A stretch of DNA of 64,000 nt from Strigomonas culicis (GCA_000482145.1 AUXH01000007.1:1-64000), one strand, 5' to 3'. Positions 44,768-55,525 are shown, counted from the stretch's first letter. A program made the numbers and translations. Notes: a model not told the origin generated them from the sequence alone.

Positions 44768-45276
44768 AAGAGCGGTGGTCAACTTGCGTGCCCAGAGGCA
44801 CCTCGTCCATTCGATTGGCTCCGTGAGCATTACGTTGCCACTTCTTTCTTCATTTTGGGTGTTTCATGGCATTTCTCCCTTTTCCCCACCGTAATCATTT
44901 GTCGTTCGTCAGACGAACAAAAAAAAAAAGGATTTTAAATCTATAAATAAAACTCTACACACCCACACCCACACCCACCCACACACATATAAACAGAGAG
45001 AGGAAAAAAAAAACAAGCTCTCTATGAGCGTGCATAATTACTTACTTACCTTGTTCGACAGTAGACCTTACGATGTTACTTATCATCATGCCCGGTAGTG
45101 TACTGTTGCTACAGGATGGTGTCTTCCGCACAACCGATGAACCCCATCTAGCGTCAGGTGTGTCGTTTCGTTTAGTTTTTTTCGGTATATGTGGTTGTGT
45201 TCACGCTGTCCTCTTCCCCCCCCCCTCTCACGTTTTCATGAAGGTAGCTAGTAATCTTCTTATCGTTCATTACAAA
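44768..45276 (+). other. Intergenic region with CCCACA-type repeat
   Basis: Holds a CA/CCCACA repeat (44956-44987), an A run and a pyrimidine tract (about 45221-45235, with a C run) followed by AG at 45242-45243. In-frame ATGs at 45073 and 45238 precede that AG, so the UGGT start is set at 45277. Confidence 0.6.
44956..44987. repeat. CA/CCCACA short tandem repeat
   Basis: Irregular array of ACACCC units. Not the trypanosomatid telomere unit (CCCTAA). Confidence 0.85.
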
Positions 45277-48200
45277 ATGCACATGATCTTCCTTTTCTGC
45301 CTGGCGCTAGCGCTGTCGCTCCTCGCGTGCGGTGACGCGAAGGGAATCCGCACGCAGCTGGCCGCCTCGTGGACCGAGAGCCCCTTTCTGCAGGAGGGCT
45401 GCGAGGCGATCGGCCGCCTCTACGGCCCCGCGCACTTCTTCGCCTGCCTGGACGCGCTGTGGGCGTCGCCGGCCGCGGGTGGCAGCGCGCGCGAGCTGTC
45501 GCAGCAGGCGCAGCACCAGCGCATGCTGGAGGTGGTGCAGTCGATGACGGGCCTGACGGCGCCCATGCGGGCGCTGCTGCGGGCCGAGCTCGCCGCGCGC
45601 CGCCACGCCCCGGCGGTGGAGACGCACAACACGCTCGCGGAGGCGGAGCTCGCGTCGCAGGACGCGTACCGGCGGGTGTGCGAGGGAGGGCCCTTCGCCC
45701 TCGTCCACCACGAGGGCGGCAAAACCTTCGTGACGGACCTGCAGGAGGCCGAGGCGGCCGTGGAGCAGGCAGGGCAGGCGCCCCCGCCGGAGGGGCAGGG
45801 CGGCGCGACGTTCTGGCAGAAGGTGGCGCTGTACCACTCGTTTGACCACGTGCACCCCAAATCCTCCATACTGGAAGACGCGCGCGTCGTCGTCGTTCTC
45901 TATGGCTTGGTCGGCGACGAGGACACCAAGCGGTGGCTGGACATACTGACGCGCCAGATGGCATCCCGCCCCGTGTACATGCTGTTCCGCCATTTGCCCG
46001 CGTCGCCGTACCGCGCGTGTAGCGTCGCCAAGGCATCCGGCGCCGGCGCGGCGTTGGAGAAGAAGGTCAACCCTCTTTGGGAGGAGCCGCTCTTTGTGCC
46101 GGGGTATGCGGCGACGGTAGACTTCAAGAGCATGGAGTACAAGGTCCTGGATGAAAAGAAAAAGCCAGGGACACCGGAGGCCCCCACCACTGCCACCGAC
46201 GTGCGACCAAAGGCGCGCGTCGCCGCCCCGACAGAAGAAGAGCTCCTGGGGGGCTTCCACATGGATACGCTCAAGCGACGTCACCCGGCGCACGCCGACA
46301 CGCTGGACACCTTTGCCACCCTCATGGAGGATAACATGAGTAAGGTGGACGTGAAGGTGGACTTCAGCGAGTGGGAGATGCAGCACCTGGGCAAGGCGGC
46401 GGTGCAGATCATCAGCAGTGCGCCGAAAGAGCAGCGGCTCAGCCTGCTGAAGGACCTCGTGATGCGCTTCCCCACGTATGCGCGGAGGCTGTCGGAGATG
46501 TCGCTTGACTCCGATAGCTACCAAAAGGTCGCGCCCACGCTGGAGGAGCAGGGCAAGATGATCCAACACGGCGTGACAGCCTTTTTCCTCAACGGCATCG
46601 GGTTCGACCCCACTTCCGCGTCTCTCCACAGTATGCTGGAGGAGATCTCAAACTCGGAGAGGATGATTGACCGCGTGCGCGCCGCGCTGGTGCACGACCC
46701 GCAATCCGCTCTGACACCGACATCGGCAGACGTGTTGGATGCTCGCAATGTGTTTGGCTCGGATGACGCACTTGCCAAGTGGATTCGCTCGATCGAGCTG
46801 GAGTTCACCTCTCTCGCGTCTGGCTCTGCGGCCCGTGTGTATGTACCAGAGGAACACGTGCTGTGGCTGGCAGATGTGGAGTCCAACAAGGCGCTTGCCA
46901 AGATCCCGAAGCAGCTGCGGATGGCGTTTGAGCCCATGTTCATGCAAGCGAACGTGTTGCCTCGACGTAATCTGATGACATCCGTTTATGTCGTCGACCC
47001 GATGGACGAGGAGAGCATGTACGAGACGGTCCGCGCGTACCAGGCGATCGAGTCCGGCCTCTTTCTGCGCATTGGTGTCGTCTTCTTCGATCCCACGTGG
47101 ACAGAGACCGTCGACGGGGACAATGTGTACGGGTCACCGAAGGACACGGAAAAACTTTCGGTAGCAAGGTTGCTCTCGGCGCTTCTATATGCGATGGATA
47201 ACAAGAAGGATACTTCCCACAAGTTGTATGTCATCCAGACCCTCTACCAGGACATGAAGCAGTCCGAGCAGGCGAAGGAACCGGAGTCTGTATTCCAATT
47301 CGTCTTGGGCGCCATGGAAAAGTACACCAGAACGACCTTGGAGCAGGTGCTGTCCTCGGCCGACTTCGCTACGTGGTATCACGCACAGCAACAGGCGCTG
47401 CGCGAGCGACGCCTTGCGGCGCAGCTGCCGGCTGTGTATCTCAACGGCCTCCACGTGAGGGAGGTGGAGGTCAAGTCCCTGTACAAGGTGTATGTGGACG
47501 AAGTCTCAACGATTCGGAAGCTCATCCAGACCGCTGTGCTGCAGGACAAGGACAAGAATCTGTACGACACCATCCTGAAGCACTTCAATGCGCGTGCAAA
47601 GAAACGTATTCACTTCACCCGCCCGCGGAACCACCTGCCGCTCGACACGGTGGACATGTTTCACTTCGTCTCGTCTCGCCCCTATGTGTATGCCGAGGCG
47701 TACGACGGCGTCGTTTCCCCCGTCACGCTCGCACTCGTCGTGCCGTGCGAGGCCCCGCTGGCCCACGCGCTCACCTCGCTGGAGATCGCCTTGTCCTACA
47801 CGAAGGCCGCGGCGGAGCTGCGGGTCCGCCTCACCGTGGCGGTGTGCCCTGCGCGGCCCGCCACGCTGGCCTCGCAAATCGAGCGCGTCTGGCGGGCGGC
47901 GGAGACGCTGCCAGAGGAGCGTCGCGTCGGGTTCCTTCTCGATTTCGTCGCCCACGCGAAGCGCGCGGTGGAGCAGCTGGCGTTGGACCCACTCACGAAC
48001 GTGTCGTCCGTGCCCGCTCTGCAGCTGGACGATCCGTCTCTGACGGAGACGCTCCTGCGGTACGAGCAGCACGCGACCGCGGAGGCGTCGCGCCGCTTGG
48101 ACTACCTCCAGCAAAAGTTCTTCGAGAACGTGCGGCTCCGCGGGCCGTGGTATGACCCCCAACTTCCATGGCTCTTCGCGAACGGCGTCACGCAGGCGCT

Positions 48201-50196
48201 GGAGGCGGACTTCACCACCGCGGATGTGCGTGACATTGTGGAGGACTGCGGGGCGCTGACAAAGACGGTGATGCGGCAGATCGAGGAGGTGCCCTTCGCC
48301 GGGCCCGGCACCTCCTTCGCGCCGGAGGCCCTGGACAGCGCCTTTTACGCCACCAAGATCGCGCTCGTCGCGAGCATCACAACACCGCTGGCGAAGCGGG
48401 TGTCGGGGAGAAGGGCGGTGACGCCGATTCACGAGTTCATCCGGGCTACCTACGGCAAGACAGCCTTTAAGATGAAGCCGGAGGGGCCGGTGCGTCACCA
48501 CATGTGCGTCGTGCTGGACCCCGTGCTGCGCGAGTCGCAGCTGGTCATGGCGCTCAGCGACCACTTCCTGCGCTCCCCGTTGGGCGTCCACCTGACAGTG
48601 CTCATGAACCCCTCGACCAACGTGCGCATTCCGATCCGCAACTTGTACACGTTCGCGGCGGACTGGGACGTGCACTTCGACGCGACGGGTCGCGTGGTGC
48701 CGCCGTCGTCCATCTTCCGCGGGCTGCCGACGCAGGCGCTCCTGACGCTGGGCGTGGAGGGGCCCTACGCGTGGACCGTCTTCCCGAGCGAGACGGACCA
48801 CGACCTGGACAACATCCTTCTGTCGCGCCTGCCGGCGGACGAGACCCTTCTGCGGGCCACGTACCGCATTCAGTCGCTCGTGTTCGTCGGGTCCGCGTAT
48901 CTGAACGAGCGGCCGGCACAGGGCCTGCCTCTTCAGGTGACTCCGCTTCTAACGAGGGAGAAGCCGATCGATACGCTGGTAATGATGAACCGGGGCTACT
49001 ACCAGCTCTTGGTGAAGCCCGGTGTGTGGCATCTATCCATCTCACCTGGCCCCGTCGCATCCGCGTTTTATATCGACACCATTGACGAGCAAAAGCTCTC
49101 GGCCGTGCGGAATGGCGAGCTGCTGCCGAGCAAGGAGAGGGCGCAGCAGATTCCCGTCCTCATGGACTCTTTCGAGGGGAAGCAGCTAGACCTGGACATT
49201 GTTGCGATGGACCCGGAGCGGTCTGTCTCCCTCAAGGAGCTGATACAGGTCTCCTACACCGCCAAGCGTGACGCGTGGCCGCCGGCAAAAGGCACGCAGG
49301 CGACAGAAAGGCCCGCCAGGCCGACGCTCAACATCTTCTCCGTCGCGTCCGGGCACCTGTACGAGCGCTTCCTGCGCATGATGATGCGCAGTGTCTTCCG
49401 CGCGTCGTCGGACCTGCACGGCGCGAACACGACGCGCATCAAGTTCTGGGTGATTGAGAATTTCCTGTCACCGCAGTTCAAGCTGTACATCCCGGGCATC
49501 GCGGCCAAGTACGGCTTCGAGGTGCAGTTCGTCACGTACCAGTGGCCGTACTGGCTGCACCCGCAGACGGAGAAGCAGCGCCGGATTTGGGCGTACAAGA
49601 TCCTCTTCCTCGACGTCCTGTTTCCGCTGGACGTCGACCGCATTATTTTCGTCGACGCCGACCAGACCGCCCACGCGGACCTACACGACCTGTACAACAT
49701 GGACATTGGCGACGCGGCGATTGCCATGACCCCCTTCTGCGAGGCGCACAAGAACCAAGCAACGGCGCAGTTTCGCTTCTGGGAAAGCAACTACTGGAAG
49801 AAGCAGCTGAACGGGCGGCCGTATCACATCAGCGCCATCTTCTTGGTGGACCTTCAAAAGTTCCGGTCCTCCGGCTCGGCCGACATCTATCGGTTCATCT
49901 ACCAGGAGTACACGACCGACCCAAGCAGTCTCGCGAACCTGGACCAGGACTTGCCCAACGTCATCCAGCACCTCGTCCCCATGTACTCGCTGCCAGAGGA
50001 GTGGCTGTGGTGTGAGACGTGGTGCGACCAGGAAAGCAAAAAGAAGGCCAAGACGATTGACCTGTGCAACAACCCCTTGACAAAGATACCGAAGCTTCAA
50101 AACGCCAAGACAATAGTTCCCCAATGGGAAGACTGGGATCGTGAGCTTGAAGCACTGGCCGAAGAAGTGCTGGCCAATCTGGAGGCGAAGAGCTAA
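45277..50196 (+). CDS. UGGT: UDP-glucose:glycoprotein glucosyltransferase (UGGT)
   Basis: A 1,639-residue ER folding sensor that re-glucosylates misfolded N-glycoproteins so that calreticulin can rebind them. Trypanosomatids depend on this because their transferred glycans lack glucose (established). A signal peptide (about residues 1-19, MHMIFLFCLALALSLLACG) is followed by the long sensor region of thioredoxin-like folds, and the last ~300 residues are a GT24 domain: LNIFSVASGHLYERFLRMMM, a DxD metal site Asp1460-Ala-Asp1462, and a WCETWC segment near the end. The C-terminus ends LEAKS, without a KDEL-like retention signal. Slightly longer than human UGGT1 (~1,555). Start: first ATG after AG 45242-45243; ATG 45283 is an alternative. 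Confidence 0.95.
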   Translation: MHMIFLFCLALALSLLACGDAKGIRTQLAASWTESPFLQEGCEAIGRLYGPAHFFACLDALWASPAAGGSARELSQQAQHQRMLEVVQSMTGLTAPMRALLRAELAARRHAPAVETHNTLAEAELASQDAYRRVCEGGPFALVHHEGGKTFVTDLQEAEAAVEQAGQAPPPEGQGGATFWQKVALYHSFDHVHPKSSILEDARVVVVLYGLVGDEDTKRWLDILTRQMASRPVYMLFRHLPASPYRACSVAKASGAGAALEKKVNPLWEEPLFVPGYAATVDFKSMEYKVLDEKKKPGTPEAPTTATDVRPKARVAAPTEEELLGGFHMDTLKRRHPAHADTLDTFATLMEDNMSKVDVKVDFSEWEMQHLGKAAVQIISSAPKEQRLSLLKDLVMRFPTYARRLSEMSLDSDSYQKVAPTLEEQGKMIQHGVTAFFLNGIGFDPTSASLHSMLEEISNSERMIDRVRAALVHDPQSALTPTSADVLDARNVFGSDDALAKWIRSIELEFTSLASGSAARVYVPEEHVLWLADVESNKALAKIPKQLRMAFEPMFMQANVLPRRNLMTSVYVVDPMDEESMYETVRAYQAIESGLFLRIGVVFFDPTWTETVDGDNVYGSPKDTEKLSVARLLSALLYAMDNKKDTSHKLYVIQTLYQDMKQSEQAKEPESVFQFVLGAMEKYTRTTLEQVLSSADFATWYHAQQQALRERRLAAQLPAVYLNGLHVREVEVKSLYKVYVDEVSTIRKLIQTAVLQDKDKNLYDTILKHFNARAKKRIHFTRPRNHLPLDTVDMFHFVSSRPYVYAEAYDGVVSPVTLALVVPCEAPLAHALTSLEIALSYTKAAAELRVRLTVAVCPARPATLASQIERVWRAAETLPEERRVGFLLDFVAHAKRAVEQLALDPLTNVSSVPALQLDDPSLTETLLRYEQHATAEASRRLDYLQQKFFENVRLRGPWYDPQLPWLFANGVTQALEADFTTADVRDIVEDCGALTKTVMRQIEEVPFAGPGTSFAPEALDSAFYATKIALVASITTPLAKRVSGRRAVTPIHEFIRATYGKTAFKMKPEGPVRHHMCVVLDPVLRESQLVMALSDHFLRSPLGVHLTVLMNPSTNVRIPIRNLYTFAADWDVHFDATGRVVPPSSIFRGLPTQALLTLGVEGPYAWTVFPSETDHDLDNILLSRLPADETLLRATYRIQSLVFVGSAYLNERPAQGLPLQVTPLLTREKPIDTLVMMNRGYYQLLVKPGVWHLSISPGPVASAFYIDTIDEQKLSAVRNGELLPSKERAQQIPVLMDSFEGKQLDLDIVAMDPERSVSLKELIQVSYTAKRDAWPPAKGTQATERPARPTLNIFSVASGHLYERFLRMMMRSVFRASSDLHGANTTRIKFWVIENFLSPQFKLYIPGIAAKYGFEVQFVTYQWPYWLHPQTEKQRRIWAYKILFLDVLFPLDVDRIIFVDADQTAHADLHDLYNMDIGDAAIAMTPFCEAHKNQATAQFRFWESNYWKKQLNGRPYHISAIFLVDLQKFRSSGSADIYRFIYQEYTTDPSSLANLDQDLPNVIQHLVPMYSLPEEWLWCETWCDQESKKKAKTIDLCNNPLTKIPKLQNAKTIVPQWEDWDRELEALAEEVLANLEAKS

Positions 50197-50607
50197 ATAG
50201 ACACTATGATAGTTTACTTTATGGACACCAGAGAATTTAGTTAGTAAAGCAACAGCAAAATGTTGTGTTGTGTATGCATTTGATACTAATGCAGTACTAT
50301 TTAACTGCGAAACATTTGATAGAAGAACTTCTTTACAGAGTTTGTTCGTATGACAAGCCTTTACATTTTTTTCACACATGAGAAAACTATTTTCCCTTTC
50401 CCTACTGTCTTTTTATGTCTCCACCACACTCTCTCTCTTTCTGTTAATCGTCTAGCTAGTAGCAAGTAATAGTTCATTTTTGGAACCGTTTGCTGCATTA
50501 GGACTACTATTTCGTAGCGTGTGTCTCTGATTCGTGCTTTTTTTTTTTGTAGTATCATTGTTAGCCATTGCCTTTCAGGACGTTTAGCACCTGCCTTTTA
50601 CGCCCCA
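50197..50607 (+). other. Intergenic region upstream of the ZNFX1-like gene
   Basis: AT-rich. Pyrimidine tracts at about 50390-50442 and 50538-50550; AG at 50552-50553, 50565-50566 and 50577-50578. The in-frame GTG at 50521 precedes these; the first ATG after them is 50608. Nothing else seen. Confidence 0.55.
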
Positions 50608-53600
50608 ATGGACACGTCCACTGCCGCAGGAGAGCTGCAGCCGCTGGCGAAGGACTGGGATGACGAGAAGAACGCAAGCATTGACTGGACAAACCCCGAA
50701 GAGGCCGTCGCAAACGGGTATACCTTGCTCGGGTTGCTCTCGGCGCATGCCAAGCTGGCTGCGCATTTAGCTTCCCAGCCAGACGAAAAACAGTGTGCCC
50801 GGGATGTGTTTCTGGACGCGGCGAAGACGGAGGAGCAGCACGACATGCTCCGCACCTGGGGCCAGCAGGGCCTTCTCACACCTCGCGCGGGCCGGTGGTG
50901 CCGCCGCTGTGGGCGGGAGGGGCACACCTTGTTGCACTGCCAGCGGGGCGGCGCCGGCACCACCACGACGGCGGCTCATGCCGTGGACATGGGCGAGAAG
51001 AAAAAGGTGCTTTCCCCCATGATGGAGAAGCTCTACGCTCACCAGCACCGTGTCGAACAGCTCAAGGTTCTAGAAGAAAAGAAGAAGAAGCGAGAGAAGC
51101 AGACAGGAAACAGGGGCTCTAATTACGCGACTCGCACTCGCCAGCTGACGGGTGGACGGTTTGCGTCTGGCGGCCCGGACAAGAAGCCGAAGCGATCGGA
51201 AGAGGTGTTTTCGGACGAGAGAACACGAGGCATCGTACGCAGCATTGATTACGACATCAACATTGGTATTGTTCAGGTCCACGACATTGGTGATATAAAG
51301 TTCTTCCTCGAACGCGTCGACTTCGGCGTGAAGCACATCTCCGCGGGGCAGCTGGTGACACTGAAGGTTGACACGTCGCGCGACTTCCCGCTCGCGATTG
51401 ACATTCGACCGGCGAACTCGGCCGTGACGCTCGACGACGTGGTGCAGTTCATGCGGCGCTGTACGGAGACGACGGCGCCGATGTGGGAGATATGCATGCT
51501 GCTCACGCATAAGCACGGCTGGTTCGACGTGCTGCGTTCCTTCTACACCTTTCTTCAGCGTGGGGATGTCGGCTACTTCGTGGAGTGTGTGCAGACCATC
51601 GTGCACCTCATCACGCGCAGACCCAACTTGGAACCGCTACACCTCAACGTTCTCGAGTCCTTTCTGAGCTTCACGCTGGAGGACGTCCCGTGCACGACCA
51701 ACCCCGAGGGCAGCTTCTTCCCCGAAATGCTCCTGCGCTGCCTGCAGGAGATGGAGAAGACGGGCGACGACCTGGAAGAGGCGGTGGCGGTCCGTGCGCA
51801 GCGGTACCACCAGTGCGCGCAGTACCTCATCCTGCTCCTCCAGTTCACCACCGTGACGGAGGACAAGGTGGCGCCGGTGCAGCAGCTGCTGGCGCAGCTG
51901 GTGCGCCAGCTGGCGCCGGCGGACCCCGCCGTGCGCGCGACACAGGACGAAACGCTGCGACTTCTCGACAGCGCCTTCGGCCGCGCGAGCATGCTGCCCA
52001 TCCCCTCCGCGGAGGAGCTCTGCGTGCCGCCACCGGACCCCAAGTCCTCCTTCACGCCGGCGAACCTACCCATCAACGGCGGCGTCACGTACACCAGCGC
52101 GGAGGACTTTGCGCATGACCAGTGCCGCCTCCTCCGCGCGGATACGTTCGAGGCGGTGAGCCGCATCCTGCCAGCGGCGTGCCTACAGCTGCCTGGCTAC
52201 GTCCCATCCAAGGAGACGCTGGCGGACGTGGAGCACGCGCACCTGTATGACCGGGTCCGCTACATGGGCAGCGTCGTGACGCGGGACCGGGACTACATCC
52301 GTCCCCAGAGCTACCTGCTGCAGGTCCACCCGCGCAGCGCGCGTGCCGACTTTGCGCACCAGCTGCCTCAAGGCACAACCGTGTGCATCATCACCACCAC
52401 AGACCCCACGCGCCTCAGCAACGACGACGTGTTCTGGTGCGTCGTCTCCTCTAGCAACACGTCGCTCCTGCAGTCCAACACCATCGTCGTGTCGCCCTGT
52501 GAGCAGCAGGGCTCCTTCGATGTTCTCGCGCGCAACTTGGAGCGCAACGAGCGCGAGAACCGCCTGGACTGCTCCATTCTGATGGAGACCGCCGTGTTCA
52601 TGTCCGGCTATGCGAGCATCTTCAAGGCGCTGCGGGCACTGACGGGCCCCTTGGCGATGCGCCTTCCCATGTCCAACACGATCGTGTACCAGCACGCGAG
52701 AAACGACTCTGCCGCAGCCTCCTCCACGGGCGCGCCGCCCAAGGTGAAGCAAAACAAAGTGGAGGTCCCTGCCGATGCGGCCCCCGCGGCGGGCCGAGGC
52801 CAAGACCTGATTGGCTGTGTCCCGCGCCACTACGAGTTTGCGTTCCGCAATCTGATTGACAGCATGCGGTACAAGAACACGTTCGACGAGGGTCAGGATG
52901 AGGTGATGCGCCGGCTGCCCACGTCGGAGGTGATGCTGGTGCAGGGGCCGCCGGGCACCGGCAAGTCCTTCATCGGCTGCCGCGTCGTGGAGACCTACGT
53001 GCGCTTCAAGCAGCAGATCACCTCTGGCGACATTCTGCAGAACGTGAGCATCGACATGCTGCAAGGCATCAAGCAGTCCGAGCTGCTGCCCAAGATGGGG
53101 CCCGTGGTGGTGATCACGTTTAAGAACCACGCCCTGGACGAGTTCCTCGTGGATTTGCTCGACAGCAACCTCTGGGACGACCACCGGTCGCAGGTGACAG
53201 ACGGCACGCAGGAGCAGTTCCCGCAGGGCTGTCGGCTCGTGCGCGTGGGCGGCCGCTCGCAGGAGCAGCGGCTGGACGCGCACAACCTGGGCGCCCTGTA
53301 CCACGTCAAGGCGGAGAAGTCCTCCATCAATAGTCTGAAGGAGAAGCTGTTCATTCTTCAGCAGCAGCTCGACCGGCTCACGAAGGAGATCCACTACCTC
53401 GAGACGGGCCGCGTGCCGCGGAACTACTTTGAGCGGTGGCTGACGCCCGCCCAGCGCAGCCACATCTCTTTTGAGGACCGCGAGGCGTGGCTGCGCGGGG
53501 AGCGGTACGTGGGGATGGAGGGGGCCATCCCGCCGCCCGACCTCTACCTGCAGCTGCTACGCACCAAAATGGACGAGGCGCTGGCCTGTGCGGCCGGCGA

Positions 53601-55065
53601 CGAGCAGAACCTGCGGCTCGCGCAGCAGGACGCGGAGGACACCGAGGATGTGCCGCGGACCGTCTTCGAGGAGATGAAGCACGAGGATGAAAAACGTGAA
53701 AACAACGAAAGCTTGAACTCGACCTACTTGTCCGTAGAGGCGATGCACTTAGCGCGCAACCCGCCGTCGCCGCCGAGCCACGTCCCGGAGGACCTCGTCT
53801 CGTGGTGGAGCCTGGGTCCCACGACGCGGCACCATTACTACGCCTACCTCATCCAAAAGGCGATCGCCGTGAAGGCGAAGGACTGCCTCACCATCATGTC
53901 CACCATCGAGGATGTCGTGCGCATCCGCAACCACGCGATGGATGAGGCGAAGCTGTCCATTCTGCGCAGCGCGGACGTGGTCGGCCTCACGACGACCGGC
54001 TGCGCCATGAACCAGAACCTGCTGCGCTCGCTGCGGCCGAGCGTGCTGGTGGTGGAGGAGGCGGCGGAGGTGCTGGAGTGCCAGCTCATCGCCTGCATGA
54101 CGGACTCGCTCCAACAGGTCGTGCTCATCGGCGACCACTACCAGCTGCAGCCCAAGGTCGAGACGTTCATGTACGAGAAGATCAACCACCTCAACCTGTC
54201 GCTCTTCGAGCGGCTCGCGCGGCACCTCTCGCCCATCTGCCTCAGCGAGCAGCGCCGCATGCACCCCGCGCTGTCGCGACTCGTGCGGCCCTACTACCAC
54301 CCCCAGCCGCTGCTGGACCACGGCTCGCTGCTCGCGCGGCCGCTCATCACGGCGACGGGCCGACCCATCGCTGACCGGGTGCCCGGCCTCGCGCAGCGCG
54401 CGTACTTCTGGCGCCACCAACACCCGGAGGAGGAGGCGCACAACAGCCGCAGCAAGGTGAACACGCGGGAGCTGCGGATGGTGCAGGCGGTGGTGACGCA
54501 TCTCATCTCGCAGGGGGTGCTGCAGGCGTCCATCACGGTCATCACGCCCTACCTCGGCCAGTGCCGCATGCTGCGGAGCATCATGCGCTTCTCCTCCTTC
54601 ACGGACGTGCGGGTGAGCACGGTGGATCTCTTCCAGGGCGACGAGAACGACGTCATTGTTCTCTCCCTCGTGCGGACGGCGAAGCTGACGGAGTTTATCC
54701 GGATGCGGAACCGTCTCATCGTCGCCTGCTCGCGCGCGCGGTTTGGCTTTGTCATTGTCGGCAACGATGACCTGCTGCAGCAGTGCAGCCACTGGGCGGC
54801 GCTGCTGGAGCGGCTGCGGGCGGATGGCTGCATCGGCGACGCGCTGCCCATCACGAAGGAGACGCCGGACGGCGTGGTGCGGGAGGAGATGGAGGCCGAC
54901 GGCACCATCACAACCGAATCCTTGAAGCGAGAGCTGGAGCGGCAAGTGCAACGATCAGCGACTTCGGCGAAGAAGGAACGCACCGCTGACGAGGAGCTGA
55001 TCGAAGGAGAGGAGGAAGAGGTGAACGACGCTGGTGTGGATACCTTAAGTGGCAGTGATGAGTGA
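50608..55065 (+). CDS. ZNFX1-like SF1 (Upf1-family) RNA helicase with zinc knuckle
   Basis: A 1,485-residue superfamily 1 helicase. Near the N-terminus is a single CCHC-like knuckle (Cys98, Cys101, His106, Cys111), then a Lys-rich coiled coil and a ZNFX1-type helical middle. Helicase motifs: Walker A GPPGTGKS (780-787), motif Ia ITFKNHALDEFL, Walker B VVEEAAEVLE (DEAA variant EEAAE), motif III GDHYQLQP, LSEQRRMHPAL, and late motifs DLFQGDENDVIVLS and NRLIVACSRARFG. This order (NHALDEFL, EEAAEVLE, SEQRRMHP) is that of ZNFX1/NFXL helicases rather than Upf1 itself. The usual row of C-terminal NF-X1 zinc fingers is absent; the tail is acidic and short. Likely role is mRNA or small-RNA surveillance (inference). 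Confidence 0.93.
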   Translation: MDTSTAAGELQPLAKDWDDEKNASIDWTNPEEAVANGYTLLGLLSAHAKLAAHLASQPDEKQCARDVFLDAAKTEEQHDMLRTWGQQGLLTPRAGRWCRRCGREGHTLLHCQRGGAGTTTTAAHAVDMGEKKKVLSPMMEKLYAHQHRVEQLKVLEEKKKKREKQTGNRGSNYATRTRQLTGGRFASGGPDKKPKRSEEVFSDERTRGIVRSIDYDINIGIVQVHDIGDIKFFLERVDFGVKHISAGQLVTLKVDTSRDFPLAIDIRPANSAVTLDDVVQFMRRCTETTAPMWEICMLLTHKHGWFDVLRSFYTFLQRGDVGYFVECVQTIVHLITRRPNLEPLHLNVLESFLSFTLEDVPCTTNPEGSFFPEMLLRCLQEMEKTGDDLEEAVAVRAQRYHQCAQYLILLLQFTTVTEDKVAPVQQLLAQLVRQLAPADPAVRATQDETLRLLDSAFGRASMLPIPSAEELCVPPPDPKSSFTPANLPINGGVTYTSAEDFAHDQCRLLRADTFEAVSRILPAACLQLPGYVPSKETLADVEHAHLYDRVRYMGSVVTRDRDYIRPQSYLLQVHPRSARADFAHQLPQGTTVCIITTTDPTRLSNDDVFWCVVSSSNTSLLQSNTIVVSPCEQQGSFDVLARNLERNERENRLDCSILMETAVFMSGYASIFKALRALTGPLAMRLPMSNTIVYQHARNDSAAASSTGAPPKVKQNKVEVPADAAPAAGRGQDLIGCVPRHYEFAFRNLIDSMRYKNTFDEGQDEVMRRLPTSEVMLVQGPPGTGKSFIGCRVVETYVRFKQQITSGDILQNVSIDMLQGIKQSELLPKMGPVVVITFKNHALDEFLVDLLDSNLWDDHRSQVTDGTQEQFPQGCRLVRVGGRSQEQRLDAHNLGALYHVKAEKSSINSLKEKLFILQQQLDRLTKEIHYLETGRVPRNYFERWLTPAQRSHISFEDREAWLRGERYVGMEGAIPPPDLYLQLLRTKMDEALACAAGDEQNLRLAQQDAEDTEDVPRTVFEEMKHEDEKRENNESLNSTYLSVEAMHLARNPPSPPSHVPEDLVSWWSLGPTTRHHYYAYLIQKAIAVKAKDCLTIMSTIEDVVRIRNHAMDEAKLSILRSADVVGLTTTGCAMNQNLLRSLRPSVLVVEEAAEVLECQLIACMTDSLQQVVLIGDHYQLQPKVETFMYEKINHLNLSLFERLARHLSPICLSEQRRMHPALSRLVRPYYHPQPLLDHGSLLARPLITATGRPIADRVPGLAQRAYFWRHQHPEEEAHNSRSKVNTRELRMVQAVVTHLISQGVLQASITVITPYLGQCRMLRSIMRFSSFTDVRVSTVDLFQGDENDVIVLSLVRTAKLTEFIRMRNRLIVACSRARFGFVIVGNDDLLQQCSHWAALLERLRADGCIGDALPITKETPDGVVREEMEADGTITTESLKRELERQVQRSATSAKKERTADEELIEGEEEEVNDAGVDTLSGSDE

Positions 55066-55525
55066 AAGTACATTTTTAATCGAATTCATTCTTAACTTAC
55101 TCCTAACACACACATATATATGCATGCATATACACATAATTTTGCCTCTCTGTCCTTTTTGCATGTTCGATTTACAAGGATAGTATCCTCATTATTATTC
55201 CCGTTGTTTAGTTTCGTGTTAGCAGCCTCCATAATGACTACTCCTACTCTCTCTCTCTCTCTCTCTCTCTCTTACTGTTTCTCGGCCTGTTCAGCCCACA
55301 TAGTCTGTTTTATATATAAATACAATACATCTTTTGAGTCATTTACACAAGTGTCGAAAGCAGCATAAAAGCAAAAGTAGCAAAGCCTTCACTTCCCGTT
55401 CGTGCCTTTTTTCCCCCTTTGTCCTTTTTGGTGCTTATTAGCTCAAAAGGTATAAGGTATAAAAAGTGAGCTAATCGAAACGCAAAAAAAAAAGGAACAC
55501 GAATAGTCTTGAACAATTACCGGAG
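55066..55525 (+). other. Intergenic region with CT repeat
   Basis: A CT dinucleotide run at 55247-55272 and a strong pyrimidine tract (about 55389-55435) with AG at 55440-55441. No ATG lies between this AG and 55526, which supports that start. Nothing else seen. Confidence 0.6.
55247..55272. repeat. CT microsatellite
   Basis: Thirteen or so CT units in the 3' flank of the helicase gene. Confidence 0.92.

Noticed and set aside
44956..44987. Telomere-like or interstitial telomeric repeat
   Set aside because: Units are CCCACA/CA, not the trypanosomatid CCCTAA. It is an ordinary short tandem repeat.
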